Assembly (NCBI RefSeq): GCF_000330505.1
Contig: NW_004443692.1
Span: 871,408 to 935,407 of the forward strand
Length of the DNA: 64,000 bases
Reading direction: 5' to 3'
From: Entamoeba invadens IP1
Lineage: Eukaryota; Evosea; Mastigamoebida; Endamoebidae
Shown here: one piece after another, positions 20,383 through 29,292 of the stretch
Position numbering within the stretch: the first letter of the stretch is position 1
How the letters are laid out: each line of letters starts with the position of its first letter
Notes under the pieces: model-generated
Database searches by the model: none
Told to the model about the DNA's origin: nothing
The model's input: only the letters and a program-made list of their open reading frames with translations
Position numbers and translations under genes: made by a program

Positions 20383-21318
20383 TTAACAAAGCTGAACGAT
20401 AAGTAGGTCCGAGATGGTGTTTCCATTTTTATCCATATCAGTTTCCATTGTGTTTTCAAACCCAATTTCTGGTGTATAATACTGTTTAAACTCTTCATCT
20501 AATTCGATTTTCTTGTTTTTATAAAGAGTTATCCCACAAAAGACTCGAAGGATTTCGCCAAGACTCATCATGTCCTTGGAAAAGTCACATCCCGCTTGTG
20601 AATTATCTCCAACTCTCTTCCACCCCCGCAACACATGTATTCCATTACTGTAGAACTGAAACATGTGGAATGACCTGTCGTTAACAAAATCGTCTTGTTC
20701 TTTAAATGGAATTTGAGAGAAATACAGTGCAAATATGTTTTTTTCAATAGTCTTCATTATGACACAAACATTGTTTTGTCCTCTAATTGCGTCGTGCACT
20801 ACATTTTGACTTAAAAATGAAGTGCTGTAATACAGCTCTTTGAATGAGTTTTTTTGTACGATTTGAGCCAAAAGGGAAGGAATTTCGGTTTTGAATTGCG
20901 GTAAGAAGTCAACTTCAACGTTCTCTTTAATATGTTTTTCTTTTTTACTTTGTTCTTTTGAAAGGTCAATCAAGTCATTGTTAAATGGAATATTTTGTTT
21001 TGATGAATTTACGTCGGGAACAGGTTCGATGTCATGGTTTTCTGTTTGAGGAATTGTTTGTTTAAGTGCTTCGATTAAACTAATAATTAAATCACTGGTT
21101 TCTTTTGGAAGTGAATGTGCCGAAACATAATCAGTGGCGTTTCGACACAAAATTGTGTTCTGTTCATTGACATCTTTTGGTGTATTTTGGGTAGCTGGGT
21201 TTTCGTTGTTAAGTGTTTTATTTTGTTTTTGGACACCATCAATTGGCAGAAATAATGAAGGAATTCCAGGAAATTCCATTCTTTGAAATGAAAAGAGTGG
21301 GGAATTCATTTTGTTCAT
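20383..21318 (-). CDS. TLDc-like domain protein (311 aa)
   Basis: Residues 1-150 are polar and low in complexity, probably disordered. Residues about 150-311 resemble the divergent TLDc domain expanded in Entamoeba: FKELYYSTSFLSQNVVHDAI, then a strand pair in NNVCVIMKTIEKNIFALYFS, then SFHMFQFYSNGIHVLRGW, and a hydrophobic final strand (SDLLIVQL). A similar domain ends the gene at 24381-26378. TLDc proteins are linked to oxidative stress defence and V-ATPase regulation in animals; that role is not shown here. An alternative start Met lies three codons in, at 21309. No signal peptide or membrane segment is present. Confidence 0.7.
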   Translation of the reverse strand: MNKMNSPLFSFQRMEFPGIPSLFLPIDGVQKQNKTLNNENPATQNTPKDVNEQNTILCRNATDYVSAHSLPKETSDLIISLIEALKQTIPQTENHDIEPVPDVNSSKQNIPFNNDLIDLSKEQSKKEKHIKENVEVDFLPQFKTEIPSLLAQIVQKNSFKELYYSTSFLSQNVVHDAIRGQNNVCVIMKTIEKNIFALYFSQIPFKEQDDFVNDRSFHMFQFYSNGIHVLRGWKRVGDNSQAGCDFSKDMMSLGEILRVFCGITLYKNKKIELDEEFKQYYTPEIGFENTMETDMDKNGNTISDLLIVQLC

Positions 21319-22239
21319 TTTTCAAGTTTAGAAATTATAAGTTTAAAAATCGGGTAATAATGAATGACTTTTAGTTATAACTTAGTTTCATTCAAATAAT
21401 AATAACAAAAGTGTTAATTAAAATCTTAAACAAGTATAATAAAATATTACTAAAATATAATCACTTTTTGTGTTTAAAAACAATTTATTATACAAAAAAA
21501 TATTTAATTAAATAAATATTATATTTTTTATTCACCTATTAACTAAATGATGATACCTTTTAGTGAATTGTAACAGAATGAATGCAAGTTGAAAAAAGTA
21601 TATAAAAAGGTATTTAAAAATATTGGTTTAAAGTTTTACACAATGACTAGTTATTATTTAAATGATGTAAGCAATGTGATTTCAAAAAGGGTGTTAAAAT
21701 AATAGTTGCACTCTGATTAATAATTTAATAATATAAATAGTATAAAAAATAATAAAGAGTTTAAAAAATCCAAAAAAATGTTATTTTAAGAAACTATGAT
21801 TAATAAATTTATAATTATTATTATTTAAAATTATTTTAATTATAATAACAAAAATTATTCATTTTTGAAAATATTTTTTGTTATTATTTGTTTTAGTAAT
21901 TTTTTACCTTTCAAATAAAACTTTACATTAACGAAAAAAAACGAATTTCGAATTTAAAAAAAATGAGGAATTTCTAAACATTTATAATTAACAAAAGAGA
22001 CAGTTGAACAATAAGTTGTAGATGTTATTGTTGATTGTATTTGCTTTATCAGTAAAAATGTGAGCAAAACATTATCTATTGTTTTTCAATTACAGGAACT
22101 AATAAAGGAGTTTTGCCTCAAACTCTAGCTATTTTATGCCTGTTTTATACCCCAAAAACATCCATTTTATTGGGTACAATAAAAGAAATGAGATGCAGTC
22201 CTCCCTACTTCATACCATCATCTGAAAATTATACATTCA
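21319..22239. other. divergent intergenic region, AT-rich
   Basis: Lies between two divergent genes and should hold both promoters. Near the right end, ATTCA (22235-22239) abuts the start codon of the C2 gene. No open frame or RNA gene is supported. Confidence 0.5.
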
Positions 22240-23124
22240 ATGGCTTATTTCTCTCCATTTGCTCCACAAGCTCAAAAACAAGATGGAGGAGCGGGTACAA
22301 TGACTGTTAAAATCACTGTTGTTAGAGGAACTAAGCTCCCCAAGAAAGATCTGCTCTCATCAGATCCATACGTGATTGTTTCTATTGGTCCTGATTCACA
22401 GAGAACTAAGACTGTAATGAAGAATCTAAACCCCGTCTTTAACGAAACATTCACATTTAATAATGTCTATCCAGGAACCACTGCAGAGTTTCAAGTAATG
22501 GACTTCGACAAAAAGAGCAAAGATGATCCAATGGGAAATGCCAGTGTCATTCTTAATCCACAAAGCGGTCCTCAGAATTGCGAACTCTTGTTAAGCACAA
22601 AAGGTTCTTTGACGGTGACTTACACCGCTGAGCTTAACCAAACACAACAAAAACAAACCCCTCAACAACAATCACAATACCCACCTCAACAAACCCAAGG
22701 ACAGTATCCTCCACAACAACAATATCAGCAATACCCTCCTCAAGGTCAACAACAAAAATATCCACAACAACCAGGACAATATCCCCCTCAACAATACCAA
22801 CAATATCCTCCTCAAGGCCAGTACCCCCCACAACAAGGCGCTTACCAACAACAAACATATCCACCTCAAGGACAATATAATCAACCGGGATATCCACCTC
22901 AACAGTACGGACAACAACCACAAGGTGCTTACCCACCTCAAGGGTATCCTCCTCAACAATATCAAATGCAACCCGGGCAATCTGCTCCTCAACAGGGAGC
23001 TTATCCTCCTCAACAACCAGGTCAATACCAACAACAATATCCAGGCGCTCAACAACCACAGCAACAATACGGACAGTACCCACAACCAGGCTACCCACCC
23101 CAACAATATCCACCTAAAAAATAA
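22240..23124 (+). CDS. C2-domain protein with Pro/Gln/Tyr-rich repeat tail (294 aa)
   Basis: Residues about 20-125 form one C2 domain ([43 protein letters not shown]). The Asp residues of the calcium-binding loops (SSDPY and DFDKKSKDD) are present, so calcium-dependent phospholipid binding is expected. Residues about 130-294 are a low-complexity tail of YPPQQ-type repeats. Such tails occur on small C2 proteins and on annexin-like and rhodopsin-like proteins that bind membranes or self-assemble. The start is fixed by an initiator-like ATTCA directly before the ATG. Entamoeba has several such C2 proteins recruited during phagocytosis; this role is inferred from the family. Confidence 0.9.
   Translation: MAYFSPFAPQAQKQDGGAGTMTVKITVVRGTKLPKKDLLSSDPYVIVSIGPDSQRTKTVMKNLNPVFNETFTFNNVYPGTTAEFQVMDFDKKSKDDPMGNASVILNPQSGPQNCELLLSTKGSLTVTYTAELNQTQQKQTPQQQSQYPPQQTQGQYPPQQQYQQYPPQGQQQKYPQQPGQYPPQQYQQYPPQGQYPPQQGAYQQQTYPPQGQYNQPGYPPQQYGQQPQGAYPPQGYPPQQYQMQPGQSAPQQGAYPPQQPGQYQQQYPGAQQPQQQYGQYPQPGYPPQQYPPKK
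22625..23112 (+). repeat. in-frame Pro-Pro-Gln-Gln coding repeats
   Basis: Degenerate tandem repeats of CCWCCTCAACAA-type units encode [10 protein letters not shown] and related peptides. Units vary in length and synonymous sequence, so the array is old rather than a recent expansion. Confidence 0.85.
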
Positions 23125-23365
23125 TCAATCTTTTTAACACAGTTTATGTTTATTCACTTCAGAGTTACACACATGACAACTTTACATTACAACGAGAGAG
23201 AAAGAAACACACAATAAATCGTTGAATGGAGAAAAAAGTGTAGATTATTCATATAGTGATGTATAAACAATTATAATAAATATTACTAATGAATTTTAAT
23301 ACAGCGTTATTAGAATAAATACAATAAAAAAATCAAAAACCAAAATGCAACCCTACGAAGTAGAT

Positions 23366-24106
23366 TTACTCTTTCTTTGCGTTGGCAGCAACGACTGAAG
23401 TCTTGACCCATGAAACTTCGTCCTTTGGAGTCTTGATTTCAATGACGTCTGGAATTCTGGCTGCTGGTCCGGTCTTTCCAGTTGGGTCGGTGTTGAGCAT
23501 AATGTTGACCTTGATACCAATGATACCCATTCTCAACAAGACGCATCTGATGGCAGAGGCGTAGAATTGTCTGGTGGCGTTTCCTGACTTGATCAAGTAT
23601 CCCTCCTTGAAGATCATGTGTTGGGCTCTCTGTCCTCTCAACTTACCAGAGATAACGACTTCACATCCAAGAGCACCGGATTCCATAATAAGTTTCATGA
23701 CTGAACCAACGGCTCTTCTGACTGGGACACCTTCGGCAATCTTGTATTTGATAGACTCGGCCTGTGAGACTGGGCAAAGTCCTCTTGAGGCAACCTTCTC
23801 GACAAAGAGTTCAAGGCAGTTCTTCTTGAATCCGAATCTGGAGATCATAAGGGAGGTCAACTCTCTGATTCTTCTTCCCTTGTCACCGATGATGTTGGAA
23901 GCTCTGGTGGCTCTGATGATGATTTGGAATTTGTTCGCGTTCTTTCTGATCTCAACGCCGGAGTATCCATCGGCACAGAGTTCTCTCTGCAAAAGTTCAT
24001 TCAACTCGGCATAGAAAACACCGTCAGCAACGAACTTGTGCTTTCTGCTGATGTTGGTCTTGAGAACGTCGAGGCTGAGCTCTTTGACTTTAGTAAGGCA
24101 GAACAT
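23366..24106 (-). CDS. RPS3: 40S ribosomal protein uS3 (RPS3, 246 aa)
   Basis: Clear eukaryotic uS3. The KH-type domain holds RKHKFVADGVFYAELNELL, EDGYSGVE-like sequence (ADGYSGVEIRKN), and NIIGDKGRRIRELTSLM. The C-terminal domain has SGKLRGQRAQHMIFKEGYL, ATRQFYASAIRCVLLRMGI and GIKVNIMLNTDPTGKTGP. It sits at the mRNA entry channel of the small subunit. Codon use is more GC-rich and biased than in neighbours, as expected for a highly expressed gene. The open frame extends to a TTG at 24115, but the first ATG is at 24106. The first 17 residues (MFCLTKVKELSLDVLKT) are not a usual uS3 N terminus; a short upstream intron or a later start is possible. Confidence 0.97.
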   Translation of the reverse strand: MFCLTKVKELSLDVLKTNISRKHKFVADGVFYAELNELLQRELCADGYSGVEIRKNANKFQIIIRATRASNIIGDKGRRIRELTSLMISRFGFKKNCLELFVEKVASRGLCPVSQAESIKYKIAEGVPVRRAVGSVMKLIMESGALGCEVVISGKLRGQRAQHMIFKEGYLIKSGNATRQFYASAIRCVLLRMGIIGIKVNIMLNTDPTGKTGPAARIPDVIEIKTPKDEVSWVKTSVVAANAKKE

Positions 24107-24380
24107 CTGTGACAATCGAGTTCCGACTATTTTGTGTTAAATACCCTCCTCTTCATTAGCTTTACCCTTTTTACTATTTATTTAATTATTTCTACTATAT
24201 TGCAAACAATCCATTCGTATAAGTATTCTTATTAATAATTTTTTTATTTGTTTTTAACTATAATATCTAATACAAATGGAAGTCATTGTTTTGTAAAGAA
24301 AATATAATAAAATTATAAGTTGTTAAATTAACAATCAAATAAGTATTAAATAATAAAAAGAATTAAAACATATAGATACA

Positions 24381-26378
24381 CTACGACCACTCAAGAGCAA
24401 CAACTTTGTCCACATCGAAAGCAAGTCTTCCAGTGAACGCCACAACTCCCCTCTTTGAAACGTCTTCGTATTCAGACTCAAACAGATCTTTACAAAAAGT
24501 TGACTGTTGGTCCTTCTGGTTAATTGTCACGAATCGTTTGATTGAAAACACCACACTTCTTGAGTGTTGGCTCCACACCGAGACACTTTTCCCTTTTTTC
24601 TTTCGCTTAATCTTGAGAGGATTTTCGCCGGCGGTTGTGTTGAACGAGAAGATGAAAAAGTCGTTGTCGTTCTTCACATAAGAGTGCCCTTTTTTTGGAC
24701 TGCGGGGGAAAATTTTGTGGCTGAAACAACCAAAGGACAACCCTTCTGTGGTGATGACAAGTATCATAAGGTTTGGACACCGCGCTGTTTTTGTGTTGAA
24801 CGCAAGAGATGTTAACCCATGTTTTGAGCTGTCGTATTTGATTGTGTAACTGCTCACGTCCACCCACTCCTTGATATTGTCAATGTATCGATCGACCAAA
24901 CAATTGACGTCGCGGAGCCGCCGTTTCTTTTCTTGTGCAATCATCATTTTATCAATTTTTGTGAGTTTTGGTGTTTTCACTTCTTTGATTATTTCGGTTT
25001 GTGTCTCTTTGGACTCCTCCGACTTCTCAATTTGCTCGCTGCTGTCTTTTGCTGTTTCGCTGGGTTGAATTTTGTCAAGGTAATCCGCCGCCGACTTTTC
25101 AATCATCTGTTGTTGGATTGAGTACACGTTGATGTACTCTTGGCTTGTCGGCTTCTCAATTTTGTTCTCATCATTTCGCATTCTTTCGATCTCTTGTAAC
25201 TTTCTCGTGCGGGCAGCTTTGATCTCTTCCTTTCCAAACTCGTCGACTTCGATATCCTCTATCTCAAATTCACAGGTGTCTTCATCCTCCTCTGTCGTTT
25301 CACTCTCATTCACAAACCCAGGTGTCAACTTTTCAATATCGTTGTTCGTCCTCCCCTCAGCATCCATAGTGTTTTCACTCACAGTTCCAGCTTTCCCGTT
25401 TTTTGATTGGGCTGTCTTTTTAGTTAATGATTTTACTTCACCAAGATGAAAACGTATTGACTTGTACGTATTGGTCCATTGCCCGTTTTCTTCTCTATTT
25501 TCGTGCTGTTTTTCCTTATTGAATTGTAAGTAATTTTCCTTTTTTTGAGTTTTTCCCAAATCGGCTGTTTTTAGTAACTGGTTTTCAGTTACCGGCATAT
25601 CCCGATTTTTTTCCGAGTTTTCCTCCAATAATTCCCGTTGATTGTGTAATGAACATGAAAGGTCTATTTCTATTTTAGGATCGGCAGTTTGTGAAAATAC
25701 ATCTTTGTTGTTTTGTGTTGTCTCCGACGAATCATCTGTTATGATCTCTGCCGTTTGTACAATAACTGTTCGTGCGGTGTTGGTTTGGTTGACTTCGAAC
25801 CGATGCATTTCAACGTTGTCCCTTTTATCGAAGATGAATTTGATTTGCATGGTCGAGCTTAATTCCTCAATGCCCAATTTGTTATCCTCGACTACACGGC
25901 AGATTCCAAGAGAATTGAAGAGTTCAAACGGTCGCTCGGACTTCAGTAAAGACTTCAACAATGTTCCATCAGTCCAATCTTTAAAAGTTGTTGTATTGAC
26001 ACCTGTTAAGTTCCTCACCCATTCCAAAACTTCTTTCGTTTCATTCCGAGTCAATTTGTTATACTTTTTCACAATTTCAACAAAGAGAGCCGTTAAAGTC
26101 TTGATGTCGTGGTTCACTATATTCTCCGACTCAATACTGACACTTAACAACCCTTGTTCTTTCAGAAATTTTATCGCCTCATTTGCGACTTCATACTCTT
26201 GCATTTTGGAACATACACTTGCACGAACTCTTGTCTGTTTGTGCTTCACTCCAGACAAGAATTCGATTACTGAAATAATCTCTCTGCCACCCAAATCGAC
26301 AATATTGACGTTCCTTTGTAATATGTTGCTGATGTAGAGTGTGAGTGCATGTTGTTGGATTGCTTGCCAGTCATTCAT
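24381..26378 (-). CDS. tandem calponin-homology and TLDc-like fusion protein (665 aa)
   Basis: Residues about 1-100 resemble a first CH domain: SNILQRNVNIVDLGGREIISV, then a conserved ANEAIKFLKEQGLLSVSI and IVNHDIKTLTALFVEIV. Residues about 105-200 resemble a second CH domain, with KEVLEWVRNLTGVNTTTF followed by WTDGTLLKSLLKSERPFELF. Paired CH domains usually bind F-actin. Residues 210-500 are charged, with acidic patches and coiled-coil stretches rich in Glu/Lys. Residues about 505-665 form a TLDc-like domain, with YDSSKHGLTSLAFNTKTA and LMILVITTEGLSFGCFSHKIF. The domain order suggests that the TLDc module is anchored to the actin cytoskeleton. CH assignment is by pattern only and the sequences are divergent. 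There is no signal peptide. Confidence 0.75.
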   Translation of the reverse strand: MNDWQAIQQHALTLYISNILQRNVNIVDLGGREIISVIEFLSGVKHKQTRVRASVCSKMQEYEVANEAIKFLKEQGLLSVSIESENIVNHDIKTLTALFVEIVKKYNKLTRNETKEVLEWVRNLTGVNTTTFKDWTDGTLLKSLLKSERPFELFNSLGICRVVEDNKLGIEELSSTMQIKFIFDKRDNVEMHRFEVNQTNTARTVIVQTAEIITDDSSETTQNNKDVFSQTADPKIEIDLSCSLHNQRELLEENSEKNRDMPVTENQLLKTADLGKTQKKENYLQFNKEKQHENREENGQWTNTYKSIRFHLGEVKSLTKKTAQSKNGKAGTVSENTMDAEGRTNNDIEKLTPGFVNESETTEEDEDTCEFEIEDIEVDEFGKEEIKAARTRKLQEIERMRNDENKIEKPTSQEYINVYSIQQQMIEKSAADYLDKIQPSETAKDSSEQIEKSEESKETQTEIIKEVKTPKLTKIDKMMIAQEKKRRLRDVNCLVDRYIDNIKEWVDVSSYTIKYDSSKHGLTSLAFNTKTARCPNLMILVITTEGLSFGCFSHKIFPRSPKKGHSYVKNDNDFFIFSFNTTAGENPLKIKRKKKGKSVSVWSQHSRSVVFSIKRFVTINQKDQQSTFCKDLFESEYEDVSKRGVVAFTGRLAFDVDKVVALEWS

Positions 26379-26395
26379 TAGTTAATTTTACTATA

Positions 26396-26611
26396 TTAAG
26401 AGTTATGACTTTTTAAAAGATTGTGAATCCCTTCAGCCCTAACTTTTGGACTCGTTTTGTTTAAAAACTTATGTTCACCATTTCGACTCGTAGAACTTTG
26501 TTTATTGTATTTCGTCAACATCTTTTTTAACTTCGTTTTGGGATTTTGAAAAAGTTATTTTTCGACTTTCTTTAAGAAATAGTTCGTCCTCTGCTTGCCA
26601 ACTCGTTTCAT
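26396..26611 (-). other. possible small basic gene or decayed exon
   Basis: On the minus strand, a frame from an ATG at 26611 runs to a stop at 26396 with one in-frame TAA at 26555-26557. The encoded peptide is Lys-rich (MKRVGKQRTNYFLKK before the stop, LTKYNKQSSTSRNGEHKFL after). A 36 nt GT...AAG segment around the stop could be an intron, but its donor (GTCGAA) is not the local consensus. An overlapping acidic frame in the same island is also open, so the reading frame is uncertain. It ends just upstream of the CH-TLDc start. Confidence 0.3.
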
Positions 26612-26918
26612 CCTCTTCAAATCATTCAGCGTATTAGTTTAATAATACCATTTACTAATAGTTTATAGAATAAACTTATTAAAATAGTTGAACCAAAGTT
26701 ATTGAACTCTTTTACTTAGTATATAAAGTATTGGATGGTATTCATCAAATTGATAAACTATATTAATTAGTAAAATATATTATTTTATTGTTATATTTAA
26801 TAAACAATCAAAAAGATTGTGAAAGATATAGAAAAATGCGGGGAGCCAATTATCGACATGTAATAATCATCAAAATTATAATATAATTATAAATAAACTA
26901 TCATTGAACAACCCAAGC
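26612..26918. other. intergenic, AT-rich
   Basis: I see nothing supported here apart from the flanks of the neighbouring genes. Confidence 0.5.
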
Positions 26919-27844
26919 TTACGAATAAAGATATTTAAAGACTTGAAAATCAATGACTCCTCCGCACTCTTTCATTATCGATCTGACTATATCCCTCTGA
27001 GGCAAAGGAGTTTTGAGTGCCTCAAAATATCTTTCCATTTCGAGTTTGTCGATAAGCCCACTCCCATCGATATCAACCAATTCGTACAACACCATTAGCA
27101 TGTGATCCTTTGTGATCTCACCCCCATGGGCATACTCAAACAGTTTATTGAGTGCCAAGCAGTACTTCACAAACTCAACCAAGTTCAATTCACTGTCGCC
27201 GTCGGAGTCCACAAGCTGACAACAGTAGTGAAAAAGTCTCTCATAGTTTCCGGCACCGCAAAGAGTTTAGAAATGTGGTACATCACTTCATGGATATCGA
27301 TCTTCCCGTTCTTGTTAAGGTCGATTTCTTGGAAGACCTTAATATATTTTGGGCAGAATTCCATGATATATGCGTCTGGTGTTATAAAAAAATTGACAAA
27401 AGTTTCCTCGTTACAAAAGTTTGAAGTCAAGTTTCTCAAGGAAGTCTCGACAAACACTTTTGTTTGAAGATTGTTGAGTTTTCTTGCCCAGTGCAGTATT
27501 TGCGCCGACGATATTTGGAGTTTCTTGTTTTTCTCAAAGCATGTGAAGTACAGGTGTAATTTGTCTGTTTCTGGAAATGGCACCTCCGCGTTTGGGAAAT
27601 TGAGTTTTTGCAATGTCTTTGCTGTTTTTGCCTGTTTATTGATTTCATAAAACGTTTTGAATTGTTTTGAAGTGATTTTGTTGTCATCGTCAGTGTCAAG
27701 AATTAATAAGCAGTTTTGCAGAAACTCATTACAGTCCGTAGCTGCGTCTTCGGGTTTCACAGCCAAAACCGCTTCTTGGAAACTAAGAAGTCCATCTTTG
27801 TCAAAGTCGTGTTCTTTGAACAGCTTGGAGATATTTGGCTCCAT
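26919..27844 (-). CDS. EF-hand calcium-binding protein with a one-base frameshift (about 308 aa if repaired)
   Basis: Two frames, 27844-27185 and 27212-26919, overlap and together encode one EF-hand protein. Five calcium loops are visible in order: DFDKDGLLSFQE, DTDDDNKITSKQ, DLNKNGKIDIHE, DSDGDSELNLVE and DIDGSGLIDKLE. The frames disagree at a five-A run at 27231-27235 (five T on the coding strand). One extra T there would restore the frame and keep about 38 residues between the third and fourth loops, the normal spacing. Removing the only possible intron, about 41 nt, would shorten that spacing to about 24 and break the EF-hand pair. I therefore read this as a sequencing or assembly indel, or a recent mutation. 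The likely role is calcium sensing; the partner is unknown. Confidence 0.75.
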
Positions 27845-28156
27845 TGGTGTTTAATATTTTGAGATACATTCATTTGGATCTCTTCATTCCTCTTACTCTT
27901 CTTTCTTTTGTACTATATGATATAACTTCTTTTACTATTAATTATAGTAACATGTCCCCATGATTTGAAAAGATTCACAAAGCATTTCTAATGAATAAAT
28001 TACTTGTTATTCTCATTTTTAAAATGTTTTTCAAAGTGAAAAATTTTTTAAGTCTTTTTTATTATTCAGAAACTATTTAGAAGTATCTAAAATAACTATA
28101 AAGCGTGTTGTAAATGTTCTTTCGATTATAGTTCAATTATGGTTGAATTACAGTGA
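27845..28156. other. intergenic
   Basis: AT-rich spacer between two minus-strand genes, holding the promoter of the EF-hand gene. Nothing else is seen. Confidence 0.5.
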
Positions 28157-29292
28157 TCATTCTTCTATCTTTACAGAAGTCTTTTTCATGACTGGAGTGT
28201 TTGGGGCTTTTCCGATGAACTCAAGAAATAGTTCTTTCATCAAAGTCCATGGTCTCGCAAACCCAACAACGTTCTCGTCGTCGGTAGCAATCAACACAGC
28301 AAGTGAGTGTTGGAAGTTCGCGAACCAAACAACCATGTGCCAAATTCCGTGATTAAAAAACTGCAGATGAGTGTGTTAAATGTCATAGAAGAGCTATTGT
28401 AATTACCTGTTATCATTAAGCATATTATACTAAAAATAAAATCAACAATTTGGGTCTATATGGGTAGAACAAATTCTATATAATAGTAATTTTGAAGTAG
28501 AACAAACTAGTTTATCCCACGAAACAAATATGGTGCCAATTGCGTATGACACTCCTCCACTAAACAAGTAGAAAATGAGAGGGTATGGGCAGAAGTAAAC
28601 AACAGCAGGCCCATATATGATGCACGACCACCCCATAGCAAGGTACATGATAACATCTGTTCTCGTGGTAGGGGGAGCTACAAGAGTCAATGCAAAGCCA
28701 CCCAAAGCCATCGCAAAGATGATAAAAATAGCCAAAAATCCCATTTTGTTCCACCCTTTTGCAAACGTTCTTGTAAGGATAAAGCAAGTGTAACACCCTG
28801 CGATCATGATGTATATTGAAATGTGGTCGAGTCTTTGGAAGAAGTATCGAATACAGTACGAGTCCGGTATAACGAAATTCATTAAGTGATACACCGTCGA
28901 GTTAAAGTAAAGGAGGAAAGAACAAAAGCAGAAAGATGAAAGTGCAGCGAACTGTATTTTTGAAAAGTTTCGTCGATGCCCATAGCGGAAGAACATCACC
29001 CATTGGAAGATGGCAAAAAGTATCCCGAAAAGGTGTGTGAGTACGTTCACAACCTCTTCGACCTTCGTCTGCATTCGCTCATCTGAGGGGTGGAGCTGAG
29101 AAAAAGCTGCCTCGAGGTCGCAAATAAAGCACATGTGTTCTAACAGTTTTGCGTCTCCTGCACAAGGTTTAAAGGAATCGATTCTTCAAGCTCATAAAGG
29201 GTTTGTGTATCCTTCAAAAGAAAAAGAGAATCAATTTTTGCCTCGAAAATCTCAATTGGGAGAACTGTTGGATTCTTTTCCCGATATGACAT
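28157..29292 (-). CDS. hemolysin III/PAQR-family membrane protein, three exons (316 aa)
   Basis: Exon 2 carries most of a seven-span hemolysin-III/adiponectin-receptor-type protein: NVLTHLFGILFAIFQW, FNSTVYHLMNF, RLDHISIYIMIAGCYTCFIL and GGVSYAIGTIFVSW. The family's last helix, with its metal-binding His motif, is in exon 3 (FFNHGIWHMVVWFANFQHSL), from 28360 to 28157. The 147 nt intron 28361-28507 opens with GTTTGTTC and ends CTGCAG. An upstream exon, 29292-29145, starts MSYREKNPTVLPIEIFEAK and joins through a 38 nt intron (29107-29144, GTTAGA...GGCAG) to give QETQNSFSQLHPSDERMQ; that junction is less certain. PAQR proteins act as ceramidase-like hydrolases or receptors; the activity here is not known. 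Confidence 0.85.

Noticed and set aside
22634..23113. Long minus-strand frames rich in Val/Leu opposite the C2 gene
   Set aside because: They are the reverse complement of the Pro/Gln repeat and follow from its composition.
27185..27260. A 41 nt intron as the explanation for the EF-hand frame change
   Set aside because: The donor is not GTTTGT, and removal would leave only about 24 residues between EF loops, too few for a paired EF-hand.
28143..28352. 69-codon plus-strand frame
   Set aside because: It lies opposite the third exon of the hemolysin III gene, which has clear family motifs.
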